Program-made: the position numbers and the translations under genes | Source of the DNA: Companilactobacillus bobalius | Lineage (GTDB): Bacteria; Bacillota; Bacilli; Lactobacillales; Lactobacillaceae | NCBI RefSeq assembly: GCF_009764355.1 | Contig: NZ_LNUA01000031.1 | Span: forward strand, 62,001-126,000 | Length of the DNA: 64,000 nt | Direction of reading: 5' to 3' | Shown: positions 1 to 8,201 of the stretch, one piece after another | Layout of the letters: every line of letters starts with the position of its first letter | How positions within the stretch are numbered: position 1 is the stretch's first letter | Notes under the pieces: generated by a model | Seen by the model: only the letters and a program-made list of their open reading frames with translations | What the model was told of the DNA's origin: nothing | The model's database searches: none

Positions 1-540
1 GGTTTCCTAAATGGTAAGATCGGTATTTATATTCAATCATCAGCAAGTATTAGTCAATTGAACAAGAAGAATAAGAATAAATTGGGAATCACATACTTCC
101 CACATCCAGATGGCAAGAAAGCTAATGGTGTTGCTATCGGTGGTGCTGCTCTTTGGATCTCAAATGACAAACCTAAAGAGGTTCAAAATGGTGCCTTTGA
201 GTTCATCAAGTATTCTCTAAAACCAGAAGTACAAGCTCAATGGCAAAAGGATACAGGATACCTAGCTTTAAATAAGGATTCACAACAAACATCAATTCTT
301 AAGGGACTTTACAAGCAACATCCAGAATCCAAAGTACCTAGTCAACAATTACAAGAAGCTGTTCCTAATCACTTCAACTCAGGTATTTTGATGGAAGGAA
401 TGCAAAAGACTCGTCAAATTGAACAATTTGCAATGGAAAGTATTTATAACGGTGGCGATATCACAAATGCCTTGAAGGATGCCGACAGGAAAATTGATGA
501 TAATTTGACAACTACTAATCGAGCTAACGGTTATCACTAA
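1..540 (+). CDS. Extracellular solute-binding protein, UgpB-like (5'-truncated by window edge)
   Basis: The frame is open from base 1, so this is the C-terminal 179 residues of a larger protein. It aligns almost residue for residue with the C-terminal half of the next gene, sharing the segments GIYIQSSAS, LNKKNKNKLGITYFPHPDG and ALWISND. It therefore belongs to the same family 1 extracellular solute-binding proteins that deliver sugars or glycerol-3-phosphate-like ligands to ABC importers. Only 30 bp separate it from its paralogue, which points to a tandem duplication inside one operon; the permease and ATPase genes are presumably left of the window. The ligand cannot be read from this fragment. 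Confidence 0.85.
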   Translation, partial: GFLNGKIGIYIQSSASISQLNKKNKNKLGITYFPHPDGKKANGVAIGGAALWISNDKPKEVQNGAFEFIKYSLKPEVQAQWQKDTGYLALNKDSQQTSILKGLYKQHPESKVPSQQLQEAVPNHFNSGILMEGMQKTRQIEQFAMESIYNGGDITNALKDADRKIDDNLTTTNRANGYH

Positions 541-570
541 ATACTTAGTTTAATAGGGATGGGGTAGTTT

Positions 571-1929
571 ATGTCTAAGTATAAAAAAATAATCGTGTCT
601 GTAACTGCTATATTGGGTATTATTTTGATAGGTTTCTTCGGTAAAAATGTTTTGGCTCAATCTAAGCCGCAAGATAATCGCACGCAAATTGTTTTCTGGC
701 ATGAAATGGGTGGTCCTGCCGAGAAGACTTTATTGAAACTGGTTAATGATTTCAATAAATCACAGAACAAATATCAAGTAATACCTAAGTATCAAGGCTC
801 TTACGACACTGCAATTCAAAAGATTTTCCAAACTCATGGAACCAATACATCTCCAGCTGTTTTTCAATCTTCAAATGTTTCTACGGCTCAGGTTCTTCAC
901 AGTGGTTACACTACGCCAATTCAAAAGTTTGTTGATCAAGATCATTATGATCTAAGTAAGATTTCACCAGTTGCTCGAGCTTTTCACGCTCAGGGTGGTA
1001 AGCAACAAGCGATGCCTTTCAACACATCACAACCGGTACTTTACTATAATGCCTCACTATTAAAAAAGTATGGAATTACACTGCCGTCAGTTTCGCCTTC
1101 ATATAGTGAAATCACTAAGATTGCTAAAGAACTTTATGAAAAATCCAATCATAAAGTTAAGGGAATGACGGTTCAAATTTATGGTTGGTTATTAGAAGAG
1201 GCAATTGCTAATTCCGGCGGAATGTTTGCTAATGAAAATGATGGACATACTGGAACGCCAACAAAAGTTAACATCAATACTCCTGAATCCGTTGAATTTT
1301 TCAAATGGATTCGTGAGAATATTAAGGATGGCGACTTTATAGATTACGGTTCCGGATCAATGGCAAGTACAAACCAAACTTCTGGCTTCTTGACCAATAA
1401 AGTAGGTATTTATATTCAATCATCAGCTAGCATGAGTCAATTGAATAAGAAAAATAAGAACAAATTGGGTATTACTTATTTCCCACATCCAGATGGGAAA
1501 AAAGCTAACGGTGTTTCCATTGGTGGAGCCGCACTTTGGATTTCTAATGATAAATCTGAAGCAATTCAAAAAGGTGCCTATGAATTCATCAAGTACACAG
1601 TTAGACCAGAAGTTCAGGCTGAATGGCAAAAATCAACTGGGTATATGGCTTTAAATAGAGACTCGCAAAAAACATCAATTTTGCAAAAATTCTATGCTAA
1701 ACATCCAGAGGGTAAAATTCCGGGGCAACAATTAGATAGCACGGTTCCTAATTACGGTAACTCTGGAATCTTATTAGAAGGGATGCAGACAATTCGTAAG
1801 TTAGAAGAAGATGCAATGGAAAAGATTTACCGTGGTAGCGACATTGAACAAGTTTTAAATAGTGATGAAAAAGCTATTAATGATTTGGTTTATAGTCAAA
1901 ATCGCGCCAATGGTTTAACAAAGAAATAA
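571..1929 (+). CDS. Extracellular solute-binding protein, UgpB-like
   Basis: 452 residues. The N-terminus has a hydrophobic signal segment (about residues 6-29) followed by a mature domain beginning QIVFWHEMGGPAEKTL, typical of UgpB/MalE-like family 1 binding proteins; FKWIRENIKDG and AIANSGGMFA are further family-like segments. Such proteins capture carbohydrate or glycerol-phosphate ligands outside the membrane for an ABC importer. Unusually for a Gram-positive, no lipobox cysteine is visible; cleavage after VLA (residues 27-29) or an uncleaved anchor is possible. A GGGG ribosome site precedes ATG 571. It is a tandem copy of the upstream partial gene and ends at a strong bidirectional terminator. 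Ligand unknown. Confidence 0.88.
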   Translation: MSKYKKIIVSVTAILGIILIGFFGKNVLAQSKPQDNRTQIVFWHEMGGPAEKTLLKLVNDFNKSQNKYQVIPKYQGSYDTAIQKIFQTHGTNTSPAVFQSSNVSTAQVLHSGYTTPIQKFVDQDHYDLSKISPVARAFHAQGGKQQAMPFNTSQPVLYYNASLLKKYGITLPSVSPSYSEITKIAKELYEKSNHKVKGMTVQIYGWLLEEAIANSGGMFANENDGHTGTPTKVNINTPESVEFFKWIRENIKDGDFIDYGSGSMASTNQTSGFLTNKVGIYIQSSASMSQLNKKNKNKLGITYFPHPDGKKANGVSIGGAALWISNDKSEAIQKGAYEFIKYTVRPEVQAEWQKSTGYMALNRDSQKTSILQKFYAKHPEGKIPGQQLDSTVPNYGNSGILLEGMQTIRKLEEDAMEKIYRGSDIEQVLNSDEKAINDLVYSQNRANGLTKK

Positions 1930-1932
1930 AAA

Positions 1933-1975
1933 AACACGTCGTCAATTCAAATAGAATTGGTGACGTGTTTTTGTT
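1933..1975. terminator. Bidirectional intrinsic terminator
   Basis: A perfect 15-16 bp stem (AACACGTC... pairing with ...GACGTGTT) around an AAATA loop is flanked by an A-run on the left and a T-run on the right. It serves the converging binding-protein and EamA genes. Confidence 0.9.
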
Positions 1976-2896
1976 TTAATTATGATTTTTATAACGAAAT
2001 TTTAGCCTAAAGAGATTAGGCGGTAGGGCTTGTAGGAAAGTGATACCTAGAATTAGTAAAGCACCAATTAATTCAGCACCACTTACCTTGGTATTCAACA
2101 ATGTTACAGCTAAAACAGTCGCTGTCAAAGGTTCAAAAGCACTTAGCATCCCTGTAGTTGAAGGTGTTAAATAGTTGAGACTCTGTAAGTAAAATAAATA
2201 CGAGAACATAGTTCCTCCGGTAACAATAAAGATAATGGAAATCCAAGCTGTACCAGTTAAAGTAGGAACGTTAGTTAGATCAGCAAAAGGTGCAAAGACG
2301 ATACCACCCAACAACATAGACCAGCCGGTTACAATTCGAGCGTCAAAACGTTTCAACAATTCTCTTGGTAAAAGAGTATAAGAAGCTTGACTCAAACCGG
2401 CACAGACTCCCCAAAAGATTGCTGCTGGTGATAGCATCAATTGACCAATGTGGCCATGTGTTACTAGAAGAAAAGTTCCTAATAAGGCTAAAGCAATGGA
2501 AATAATATCGATTCGTCGAGGCCACTGTAATTTTCGTAAGGATAAATAGAGAATAATGAAAAGTGGTCCTAAGAATTGTAGAACCGTAGCAGTCGGTGCA
2601 TTACCATATTTGATAGCCATGAAATAAGTATACTGAGCTGGAAGCATACCTAATAATCCAAAGGCCAATAATTGAATAACGTAGCGTGGTTTTTTCAAGA
2701 TAGCGAATAATTCCTTAGAATCGGCGAAATAACACCAGATGACAAGCATCAAGCCAGCAAAAATTAAACGAATACCGACGATCCACTGTGTGGGGATGCT
2801 TTCTTCGGTGAAGAGATATTGAGCAATACTGCCAGAAAATCCCCATAGAACTGGCCCCATAATTGCGTAAAAGAATCCTTTTTGTTTGTCAGTCAT
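1976..2896 (-). CDS. EamA/DMT-family transporter
   Basis: 306 residues with about ten hydrophobic segments arranged as two EamA repeats; the motif FLGPLFIILYLSLRKLQW and the second-half segment TPSTTGMLSAFEPLTATVLAV are typical of drug/metabolite transporters that export amino acids or other metabolites. I place the start at ATG 2896 because a TTGGGGGA ribosome site lies 7 nt before it; an in-frame extension to 2971 lacks such a site and adds non-membrane sequence. It is a single-gene unit transcribed away from the NatA-like gene. Substrate unknown. Confidence 0.85.
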   Translation of the reverse strand: MTDKQKGFFYAIMGPVLWGFSGSIAQYLFTEESIPTQWIVGIRLIFAGLMLVIWCYFADSKELFAILKKPRYVIQLLAFGLLGMLPAQYTYFMAIKYGNAPTATVLQFLGPLFIILYLSLRKLQWPRRIDIISIALALLGTFLLVTHGHIGQLMLSPAAIFWGVCAGLSQASYTLLPRELLKRFDARIVTGWSMLLGGIVFAPFADLTNVPTLTGTAWISIIFIVTGGTMFSYLFYLQSLNYLTPSTTGMLSAFEPLTATVLAVTLLNTKVSGAELIGALLILGITFLQALPPNLFRLKFRYKNHN

Positions 2897-3027
2897 ATAA
2901 AATCCCCCAAGACACATGTTAATCCCTACTGTAACATAAGTATTTTCATAAGAAAGGTCTTGCTTAAACACAATATAGATAAAACTCTGTATAATTTAAT
3001 TTAGTAACAGTACAAGGGGGAAAGCCA

Positions 3028-3924
3028 ATGCTAAAGATAGATCATATTAGTAAACAATTCGGCGAGTTACAAGCTTTAAAGCAAGTAACTTTTGATGTTG
3101 CCGATGGTGAAATTTTAGGGTTGATCGGTCAAAATGGAGCTGGGAAGTCGACTACCTTTCATAGTATTTTGAACTTTCTGAATTACCAAGGTACTATTTC
3201 TTGGAATGATAAACCAATCACAGAGAGTGTTTTCGATGAAATTGGTTATCTTCCGGAAGAACGTAGTCTAATGCCAAAGTTGACGATTGAGCAACAAATT
3301 ATTTACTTAGCTCGATTGAAGAATAAATCAGCTAAGGAGATTAGACCAGTAATCGATGACTGGTTGAAAAAGTTTGCGGTTAAAGGGACTAAAAAGGATA
3401 AGATTAAGGATTTATCTAAGGGTAATCAACAAAAAGTACAATTAATTTGTACTTTGATTCATGATCCTAAGTTAATTATTTTGGATGAACCATTTAGTGG
3501 TCTTGATCCTGTTAATTCTGATTTATTGAAACAAGCTATTCTGGACGCTAAAAAGCGTGGTGCATCGATTATCTTTTCCAGCCATGATATGGAAAATGTT
3601 GAAGAACTGTGCGATAAGTTAGTAATGTTGCGTAATGGAAAAGTCGTTTTGCATGGAACCGTCCAAGAAGTACGTGATTCCTTTGGAAAAACTAGAATTT
3701 ACGTTACAACCGATAAAACTATCGATGAATTAGCCATGTTGCCACATGTGGTCGCTGCTAAACCATTAGAAAAACGCCGCTTTGTTCTTTATTTGGATGA
3801 AGAGTCTTCAGGTAAAGCTATTTTTGATGAAATAACTCAAGGCCAATATATCGAAGAATTCAGTCAACAAGCTCCAACTCTGAATGAGATCTTTAGAAGA
3901 AAGGCTGGTGAGAAAGATGAATAA
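3028..3924 (+). CDS. ABC transporter ATP-binding protein, NatA-like
   Basis: 298 residues. Walker A GQNGAGKS is at residues 34-41, the signature LSKGNQQK near 134, Walker B with LIILDEPFSGLDP near 153-165 and the switch histidine in SSHDM. The C-terminal extension after residue 220 (GTVQEVRDSFGKTRIYV) is typical of NatA/ABC-2 exporter ATPases. It powers the membrane partner encoded next, with which it overlaps by 8 bp (translational coupling). The AAGGGGGAAA ribosome site decides ATG 3028. NatAB-like systems export sodium, peptides or drugs; the cargo here is not readable. Confidence 0.92.
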   Translation: MLKIDHISKQFGELQALKQVTFDVADGEILGLIGQNGAGKSTTFHSILNFLNYQGTISWNDKPITESVFDEIGYLPEERSLMPKLTIEQQIIYLARLKNKSAKEIRPVIDDWLKKFAVKGTKKDKIKDLSKGNQQKVQLICTLIHDPKLIILDEPFSGLDPVNSDLLKQAILDAKKRGASIIFSSHDMENVEELCDKLVMLRNGKVVLHGTVQEVRDSFGKTRIYVTTDKTIDELAMLPHVVAAKPLEKRRFVLYLDEESSGKAIFDEITQGQYIEEFSQQAPTLNEIFRRKAGEKDE

Positions 3925-5137
3925 GTTATGGATCGTAACTTTTGAAACCTTTTTGAGACAAGTTAAGTCATGGAGCTTCGTCATGTTGATTCTGGGACCA
4001 TTTTTAATGTTAGGTATTACGATTGGTGCAGGGTATCTAGGAGCCGCTGGTGGGGCTGATAGTTCTAATGTAGCGGTTATCAGTTCACAGCCAACATTAC
4101 GGAAGAGTTTTTTTAAAGAGAATTCAGATGACATTGATAAAAAGGTTACTGATGAAAAAGTAGCTACTAAGAAGATGAAGAAAGATAATTTAGCAGGTTA
4201 TATTGTTTTAAAGGCCGACAATAAGTGTGTAACGGCCAAGTATGTGGGAACAACCTCATTAAGCTCATCAATGAAATCAAAAGTAAATTCTTTCTTAGTT
4301 CAGACTCAGCAACAATTGAATATGTCACGAGCAAAGTTGTCGGCTCAACAGTCACAAGCTTTACAGCAACAACCTAAATTAACAGAGCATATTCAAAAGA
4401 AGGCCGGAACCGCTAATTTGGGCAAAATCATATCCTTCTGGATCACAGTTATTATGGTCTACATGATTTTGATTACTTATACTAGCATTACAGCCCAAGA
4501 AATTGCTTCAGAAAAAGGTACTAAAGTTATGGAAATTATTTTTTCCAGTACAACCGCTTTGAAATATTTCTTAGGTAAGATTTTTGGTGTTTTGTTAGTC
4601 ATTTTGACACAAATTTTAGTTTACTTAGTAGGTGGTTGGGGTGCGTACATCTTTGCCGAGAATTCATCGCTGACCAAGTCGTTTGTTAACGAGTATCAAA
4701 CGTTGATTAATTCAGTTATGCATAATTTGTTAAGTGTTAACCTGATTTACCTATTATTAGGAGTAGTTATTTACACCATCTTAGCGGCCTTTTGTGGAGC
4801 TTTAGTTGCGAAAGTAGAAGACGCGTCGAAAGCAGCTCAACCGGTCATTATGTTGAATTTGGTGGCATTCTTCGTTACATTTCCATTCCAGAATAACGTG
4901 GATTCAATTGTTGTAAAAATTTTGTCTTACGTTCCATTCTTTTCATCATATTTCATGCCGCTACGTTTGATCAATAACAACGCTAGTACCATGGAAATAA
5001 CGATTTCACTATTAATTCTCTTAGCAAGTATCATTTTGTTAGCAATGTATATTGGTAAAATTTATCAAGGCTTGATGTTGCAGACAGATGATTCTAGTTT
5101 TTGGAAGAGATTCAAACGGGGATTGTCATATAAATAG
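3917..5137 (+). CDS. ABC-2 type transporter permease, NatB-like
   Basis: 406 residues. One N-terminal membrane segment (about 20-40), a large extracytoplasmic region (about 45-170, rich in Lys and Gln), then five to six membrane segments at the C-terminus; EIASEKGTKVMEIIFSSTTALKYFLGKI is the conserved NatB/ABC-2 segment, written here as EKGTKVMEII. It forms the channel partner of the upstream ATPase. I use ATG 3917, overlapping the ATPase stop, since the sequence before it only repeats the end of the upstream gene in another frame. A strong terminator follows the stop codon. Confidence 0.9.
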   Translation: MNKLWIVTFETFLRQVKSWSFVMLILGPFLMLGITIGAGYLGAAGGADSSNVAVISSQPTLRKSFFKENSDDIDKKVTDEKVATKKMKKDNLAGYIVLKADNKCVTAKYVGTTSLSSSMKSKVNSFLVQTQQQLNMSRAKLSAQQSQALQQQPKLTEHIQKKAGTANLGKIISFWITVIMVYMILITYTSITAQEIASEKGTKVMEIIFSSTTALKYFLGKIFGVLLVILTQILVYLVGGWGAYIFAENSSLTKSFVNEYQTLINSVMHNLLSVNLIYLLLGVVIYTILAAFCGALVAKVEDASKAAQPVIMLNLVAFFVTFPFQNNVDSIVVKILSYVPFFSSYFMPLRLINNNASTMEITISLLILLASIILLAMYIGKIYQGLMLQTDDSSFWKRFKRGLSYK

Positions 5138-5140
5138 AAA

Positions 5141-5182
5141 AAGAGCTATAACTTCTGTTGCGAAGTTATAGCTCTTATTTTT
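5141..5182. terminator. Bidirectional intrinsic terminator
   Basis: A perfect 15-bp stem (AAGAGCTATAACTTC with its complement) closes a TGTTGC loop, with A-rich and T-rich flanks. It ends natB on + and, on -, the glpF transcript after its 3' repeat elements. Confidence 0.92.
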
Positions 5183-5222
5183 GCTTTTATATTAATAACC
5201 ATGGTTCTATGTTTTATAGTGG

Positions 5223-5340
5223 AAACGCGTTCCACAGGCCAGATTCCTGTGCTTTGCCTGACTTCACGAACTGTCTGCTACGCAGCCAATTCGCAAAGTC
5301 CTGCAAATGCTCAGAATCTAACCGGCTTGTTCCACGCTCT
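5223..5340 (-). repeat. Structured 3'-UTR element, family II copy A
   Basis: Read on the - strand this 118-nt copy starts AGAGCGTGGAACA and ends CTGTGGAACGCGTTT. ACAAGCC pairs with GGCCTGT, AGATTC with GAATCT, and a long inner hairpin is built from TTTGC/GCAAA, GACTT/AAGTC and GAATTGGCTGC/GCAGACAGTTC. It is the distal of two tandem copies behind glpF. Compared with copy B, junction segments (AGAGCGTG, GGTTAG, GAG-ATTTGC, CTGTGGAACG) are kept while stems differ but still pair. Open frames here (5158-5449) look accidental. Confidence 0.7.
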
Positions 5341-5345
5341 ATTGA

Positions 5346-5469
5346 AATACGTTCCACAGGGACAACCTTTTCCGGTTTGCTACAGAAGTGAAATCATCCG
5401 CAAAGTTCAACGGATAATTCCACTTCTTAGGCAAATCCTCGGAGGCTAACCGTCCCTGTTACACGCTCT
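5346..5469 (-). repeat. Structured 3'-UTR element, family II copy B
   Basis: Starts 3 nt after the glpF stop on the same strand. ACAGGGAC pairs perfectly with GTCCCTGT as the outer stem, and a 16-bp inner hairpin (GAAGTGGAATTATCCG with its partner, two G-U pairs) sits above a TTTGC/GCAAA stem. It shares the constant junction segments of copy A. With copy A it fills most of the space between the glpF stop and the terminator at 5141-5182. Confidence 0.7.
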
Positions 5470-5471
5470 CT

Positions 5472-6191
5472 TTAGAAGAATGCTCCATATAACTTAACGG
5501 CACAAACCGCACCTAAGATTGGAGCAACAACTGGAACCCAGCTGTATTTCCATTGAGAAGAACCTTTTGGATTTAAAGGTAATAATGCATGCAATAGACG
5601 TGGTCCTAAGTCACGAGCTGGATTCAAGGCAGGTCCTGTTGGTCCACCAAATGAAACAACTAAACACATAACTAAGAATCCTAATCCGATAAAGTCGGCA
5701 CGTGGATCAATGTGATCTGATGTCAAAGCAACGGCACCAAAGACTAAAATAAATGTTCCAATAAATTCGTTAATAAATCCGTTGATACGACTGTTTTCAG
5801 CATCGATAGTTGAGAATGTTCCCAAGATACTTTCGACGTTTTCAGTCTGATTGTAATAAGGTTTGTAGGCGGCAACGATCATCAATTGACCGAAGATGGC
5901 ACCTAAGAATTGAGAAATGATATATGGACCGACTTCAGCCCATGGGAATTCTCCGTTGAAGGCAAGTGCCAATGTCATGGCCGGATTAATTTGTCCACCA
6001 GAGATGGGACCAAACATCATGGCTGGAATCATAACACCGATACCATAACCAAATCCAATCAAAATCCACCCACCGTGGAAACCTTTTGTTCCTTTTAATT
6101 CAACGTTGGCAACAGAACCGTTACCGAGGGCAACCATGATGGCTGTTCCGATAAATTCAGCGACACAACGTACTAACAACGTATAGTGCAT
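5472..6191 (-). CDS. glpF: Aquaglyceroporin / glycerol uptake facilitator
   Basis: 239 residues, six membrane segments and two half-helix motifs, GGQINPAMT near residue 68 and LNPARDLGPR near residue 185; the Asp after the second NPAR is the mark of glycerol-conducting members. The protein lets glycerol, and in lactobacilli possibly dihydroxyacetone or lactic acid, cross the membrane. I choose ATG 6191 because AGGGGTAG lies 8 nt upstream; an extension to 6230 has no ribosome site. A promoter TTGACC-17-TAATAT is found at 6261-6289. Two structured repeat elements lie directly after its stop codon. Confidence 0.92.
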   Translation of the reverse strand: MHYTLLVRCVAEFIGTAIMVALGNGSVANVELKGTKGFHGGWILIGFGYGIGVMIPAMMFGPISGGQINPAMTLALAFNGEFPWAEVGPYIISQFLGAIFGQLMIVAAYKPYYNQTENVESILGTFSTIDAENSRINGFINEFIGTFILVFGAVALTSDHIDPRADFIGLGFLVMCLVVSFGGPTGPALNPARDLGPRLLHALLPLNPKGSSQWKYSWVPVVAPILGAVCAVKLYGAFF

Positions 6192-6260
6192 AATAGATAC
6201 TACCCCTAAATATAATTTAAATTTTCTCATTAGATTTATATTATAGTTAGTAAAACACGA

Positions 6261-6289
6261 ATATTAAAATTCACTCAAAAATGGGTCAA
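6261..6289 (-). promoter_or_regulatory. Promoter of glpF
   Basis: On the - strand TTGACC (6284-6289) and TAATAT (6261-6266) are separated by exactly 17 bp, about 60-70 bp upstream of the chosen glpF start. Confidence 0.7.
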
Positions 6290-6337
6290 TCGTTTGTAAT
6301 TCGCTCTAATTTGTCTTTCAAGAGTGCAAATTAACAT

Positions 6338-6450
6338 AAAAAAATTGTCCCACCAATACGGGGCAACCATCACTAACACAAATAGTAAAATAAATCAAAT
6401 AATGAGCAACGTGTAATATTGTATCATACATTCCGAATATTTTTTGACAA
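6338..6450 (-). ncRNA. Candidate short terminated transcript upstream of glpF
   Basis: On the - strand a promoter-like TTGTCA-16-TATGAT (6445-6450 and 6423-6428) is followed about 50 nt later by a GC-rich hairpin (TTGCCCC with GGGACAA, 6345-6366) and seven T residues (6338-6344). glpF has its own promoter further downstream, so this unit could be an independent small RNA of about 75-80 nt. A leader attenuator is the alternative. Confidence 0.4.
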
Positions 6451-6520
6451 ACAATTAAATATTGGGTAGTTTTTGCTATATAGTAGGAGCATAACCTAAA
6501 ATTAAAAATGAGGTAGAAAG

Positions 6521-7465
6521 ATGAAAGTTCTTAGTTTAGTTAATTTAACCAAAAAACAACGAGAGAAGATCGAATCAATTTCTAATATTGATTTACAAGT
6601 TGTATCTCCCAAACAGGTGACACCAGAAGATTTTGATGGTGTGGAAGTACTTTATGATTGGTCCAATACTTTGAAGGACGCCGTAGTTAAAAGCGATACT
6701 TTAAATTGGATTCAAGTTGTCCGTGCAGGTGTTGATGCACTGCCATTACCTGAATTAAATAGTAAAGGCGTTATTTTAACTAATGGATCAGGTGCTAATG
6801 CAATTAATATTGCGGAACAAACTTTGGCTTATATGTTAATGTTTGTTCGTCGCATGAATTTGACAGCAAGACATCAAGATGCAAGAGAGTGGAAGCATGA
6901 TGAAGGTTATGACGAAGTTTATAACAAGACTGTCATGATTGTCGGTGTTGGTCATATTGGAACTCTGATTGCTAAATACGCCAAGGCTTTGGGTATGAAG
7001 ACTATCGGTGTTCGTCACAGTGATAAACCAGCCGAATATATCGATGAAATGATTCCTATGTCAGAACTTTCTAACAGAATCAATGAAGTTCACTTTGTGA
7101 TCAATGCCTTACCAGACACAGACGAAACTTTAGGTATCTTCAATAAAGATTTATTCGATGCTATGTCTAAGAAGGCTTATTACATTAATATTGGTCGTGG
7201 CAAGACAACTAATATGGATGATTTGGTTGAGGCTTTGAATGATGAAGCTATTGCTGGTGCTGCTTTGGATGTAACTACACCAGAGCCATTACCAAGTGAC
7301 AGTCCACTTTGGGATATGAAGAACGTTATTATCACGCCACATGATGCAGGAATGAGCGTTCATTATGAAGAACGTGCCTTTGATATTTTCAAACGTAATC
7401 TTAAGTCATACGTTGAAAATGGTGAAGTTGTTGAAAATGTGGTCAATTACTCACTAGGTTATTAA
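6521..7465 (+). CDS. D-isomer-specific 2-hydroxyacid dehydrogenase
   Basis: 314 residues. The NAD-binding motif GVGHIG lies near residues 146-151. The catalytic Arg is in INIGRGKTT (about 228), the Glu in PEPLP (about 257) and the His in TPHDAG (about 276). The fold and motif order are those of the D-lactate/phosphoglycerate dehydrogenase superfamily, which reduces 2-keto acids with NAD(P)H in the cytoplasm. The sequence is closer to the general hydroxyacid dehydrogenases than to the classic fermentative D-LDH, and the substrate is unknown. Ribosome site GAGGTAGAAAG precedes ATG 6521. It stands alone. Confidence 0.88.
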   Translation: MKVLSLVNLTKKQREKIESISNIDLQVVSPKQVTPEDFDGVEVLYDWSNTLKDAVVKSDTLNWIQVVRAGVDALPLPELNSKGVILTNGSGANAINIAEQTLAYMLMFVRRMNLTARHQDAREWKHDEGYDEVYNKTVMIVGVGHIGTLIAKYAKALGMKTIGVRHSDKPAEYIDEMIPMSELSNRINEVHFVINALPDTDETLGIFNKDLFDAMSKKAYYINIGRGKTTNMDDLVEALNDEAIAGAALDVTTPEPLPSDSPLWDMKNVIITPHDAGMSVHYEERAFDIFKRNLKSYVENGEVVENVVNYSLGY

Positions 7466-7550
7466 TATGTTTTCGTTTACAAAGTGAAAGTAACTTGAGA
7501 AATTCGACAGAAGTATTTAAAATTGAGTTAGATATATGAAAGGAAAAATA

Positions 7551-7958
7551 ATGTTATCTAGTGACTATTTTATAGGATTCATGTCGATTTTCTTGTTTTG
7601 GCTCTTACTTTTACTTTTGGAAATAATTTTAAACATGAGGAACACGATAATAGAATTATCTTTCTTTTCTGATGAAAAACTAAGTACGTTAGATAGAAAA
7701 CTAGATCAGCGCTTTGGAGCCCGATTTCAAGGACCCTTCGAATTTATTGAATTTTTGATTATCGGTTATATCGTCTATGCAGTGTTGACCGATTTGAGAT
7801 TCCAAGGTTTTCAATTGGATGCATCATCATTTGGGCAGATTATCTTTTTATCCGTCATTGTTGTAGCTGTAATGGTGGGTGACATACTGTTGATTGCTAA
7901 GGATTTACATATCTATAAATTTATTAAGCACTCAGTTACGCTATCTAAGAAAAATTAA
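7551..7958 (+). CDS. Small integral membrane protein, unknown function
   Basis: 135 residues with three clear hydrophobic segments (about 8-30, 67-85 and 97-118) and a charged loop after the first (SDEKLSTLDRKLDQRFGARF). I do not recognise the family. AAAGGA sits 7 nt before ATG 7551, favouring it over an upstream ATG at 7536 that lacks a site. It stands alone between the dehydrogenase and a terminator. Confidence 0.65.
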   Translation: MLSSDYFIGFMSIFLFWLLLLLLEIILNMRNTIIELSFFSDEKLSTLDRKLDQRFGARFQGPFEFIEFLIIGYIVYAVLTDLRFQGFQLDASSFGQIIFLSVIVVAVMVGDILLIAKDLHIYKFIKHSVTLSKKN

Positions 7959-7959
7959 A

Positions 7960-7985
7960 AGTCCATAATTTTATGGGCTTTTTTG
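7960..7985 (+). terminator. Intrinsic terminator
   Basis: AGTCCATAA pairs with TTATGGGCT and is followed by six T residues, directly after the stop of the small membrane protein gene. Confidence 0.8.
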
Positions 7986-8063
7986 TTTGATTTTGTCTCA
8001 ATGTCATATGGTGACACATTGATTTCATATAATTGCCCTAGATATTAAGTGGAGGGTTTAAAT

Positions 8064-8201
8064 ATGAAAGAAAATGTTGAATATACGGCTAGTACTATAG
8101 AGGATGCTGAGGCAGCCATGAATGAAGCTAAGTCATTTGAAAATGATCGAAGATGGGTAATTACAACTATGATTGGTCTTTTGATGACACTGAAAGATTG
8201 A
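8064..8201 (+). CDS. Small ORF overlapping the next gene (possible 5' part of a frameshifted gene)
   Basis: 45 codons starting at ATG 8064 with an excellent GTGGAGGG ribosome site 7 nt upstream, reading MKENVEYTASTIEDAEAAMN. It ends at TGA 8199-8201, 48 bp inside the next frame. The next frame has a poor ribosome site at its own first ATG, so this may be its true N-terminus with a -1 shift between about 8141 and 8160, or an independent small protein translationally coupled to it. No classical slippery heptamer is visible. Confidence 0.5.
   Translation: MKENVEYTASTIEDAEAAMNEAKSFENDRRWVITTMIGLLMTLKD

Noticed and set aside
5158..5449. Open frames of 77 and 82 codons on +
   Set aside because: They lie inside the tandem structured repeats, have no ribosome site and no recognisable protein character.
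6444..6480. Consensus TTGACA as a promoter for the 2-hydroxyacid dehydrogenase
   Set aside because: No acceptable -10 box lies 16-18 bp downstream on +; the same bases make a better -35 on the opposite strand.
8130..8165. Programmed -1 frameshift site
   Set aside because: No X-XXY-YYZ heptamer with a downstream pseudoknot is evident, so I only report a possible frameshift.
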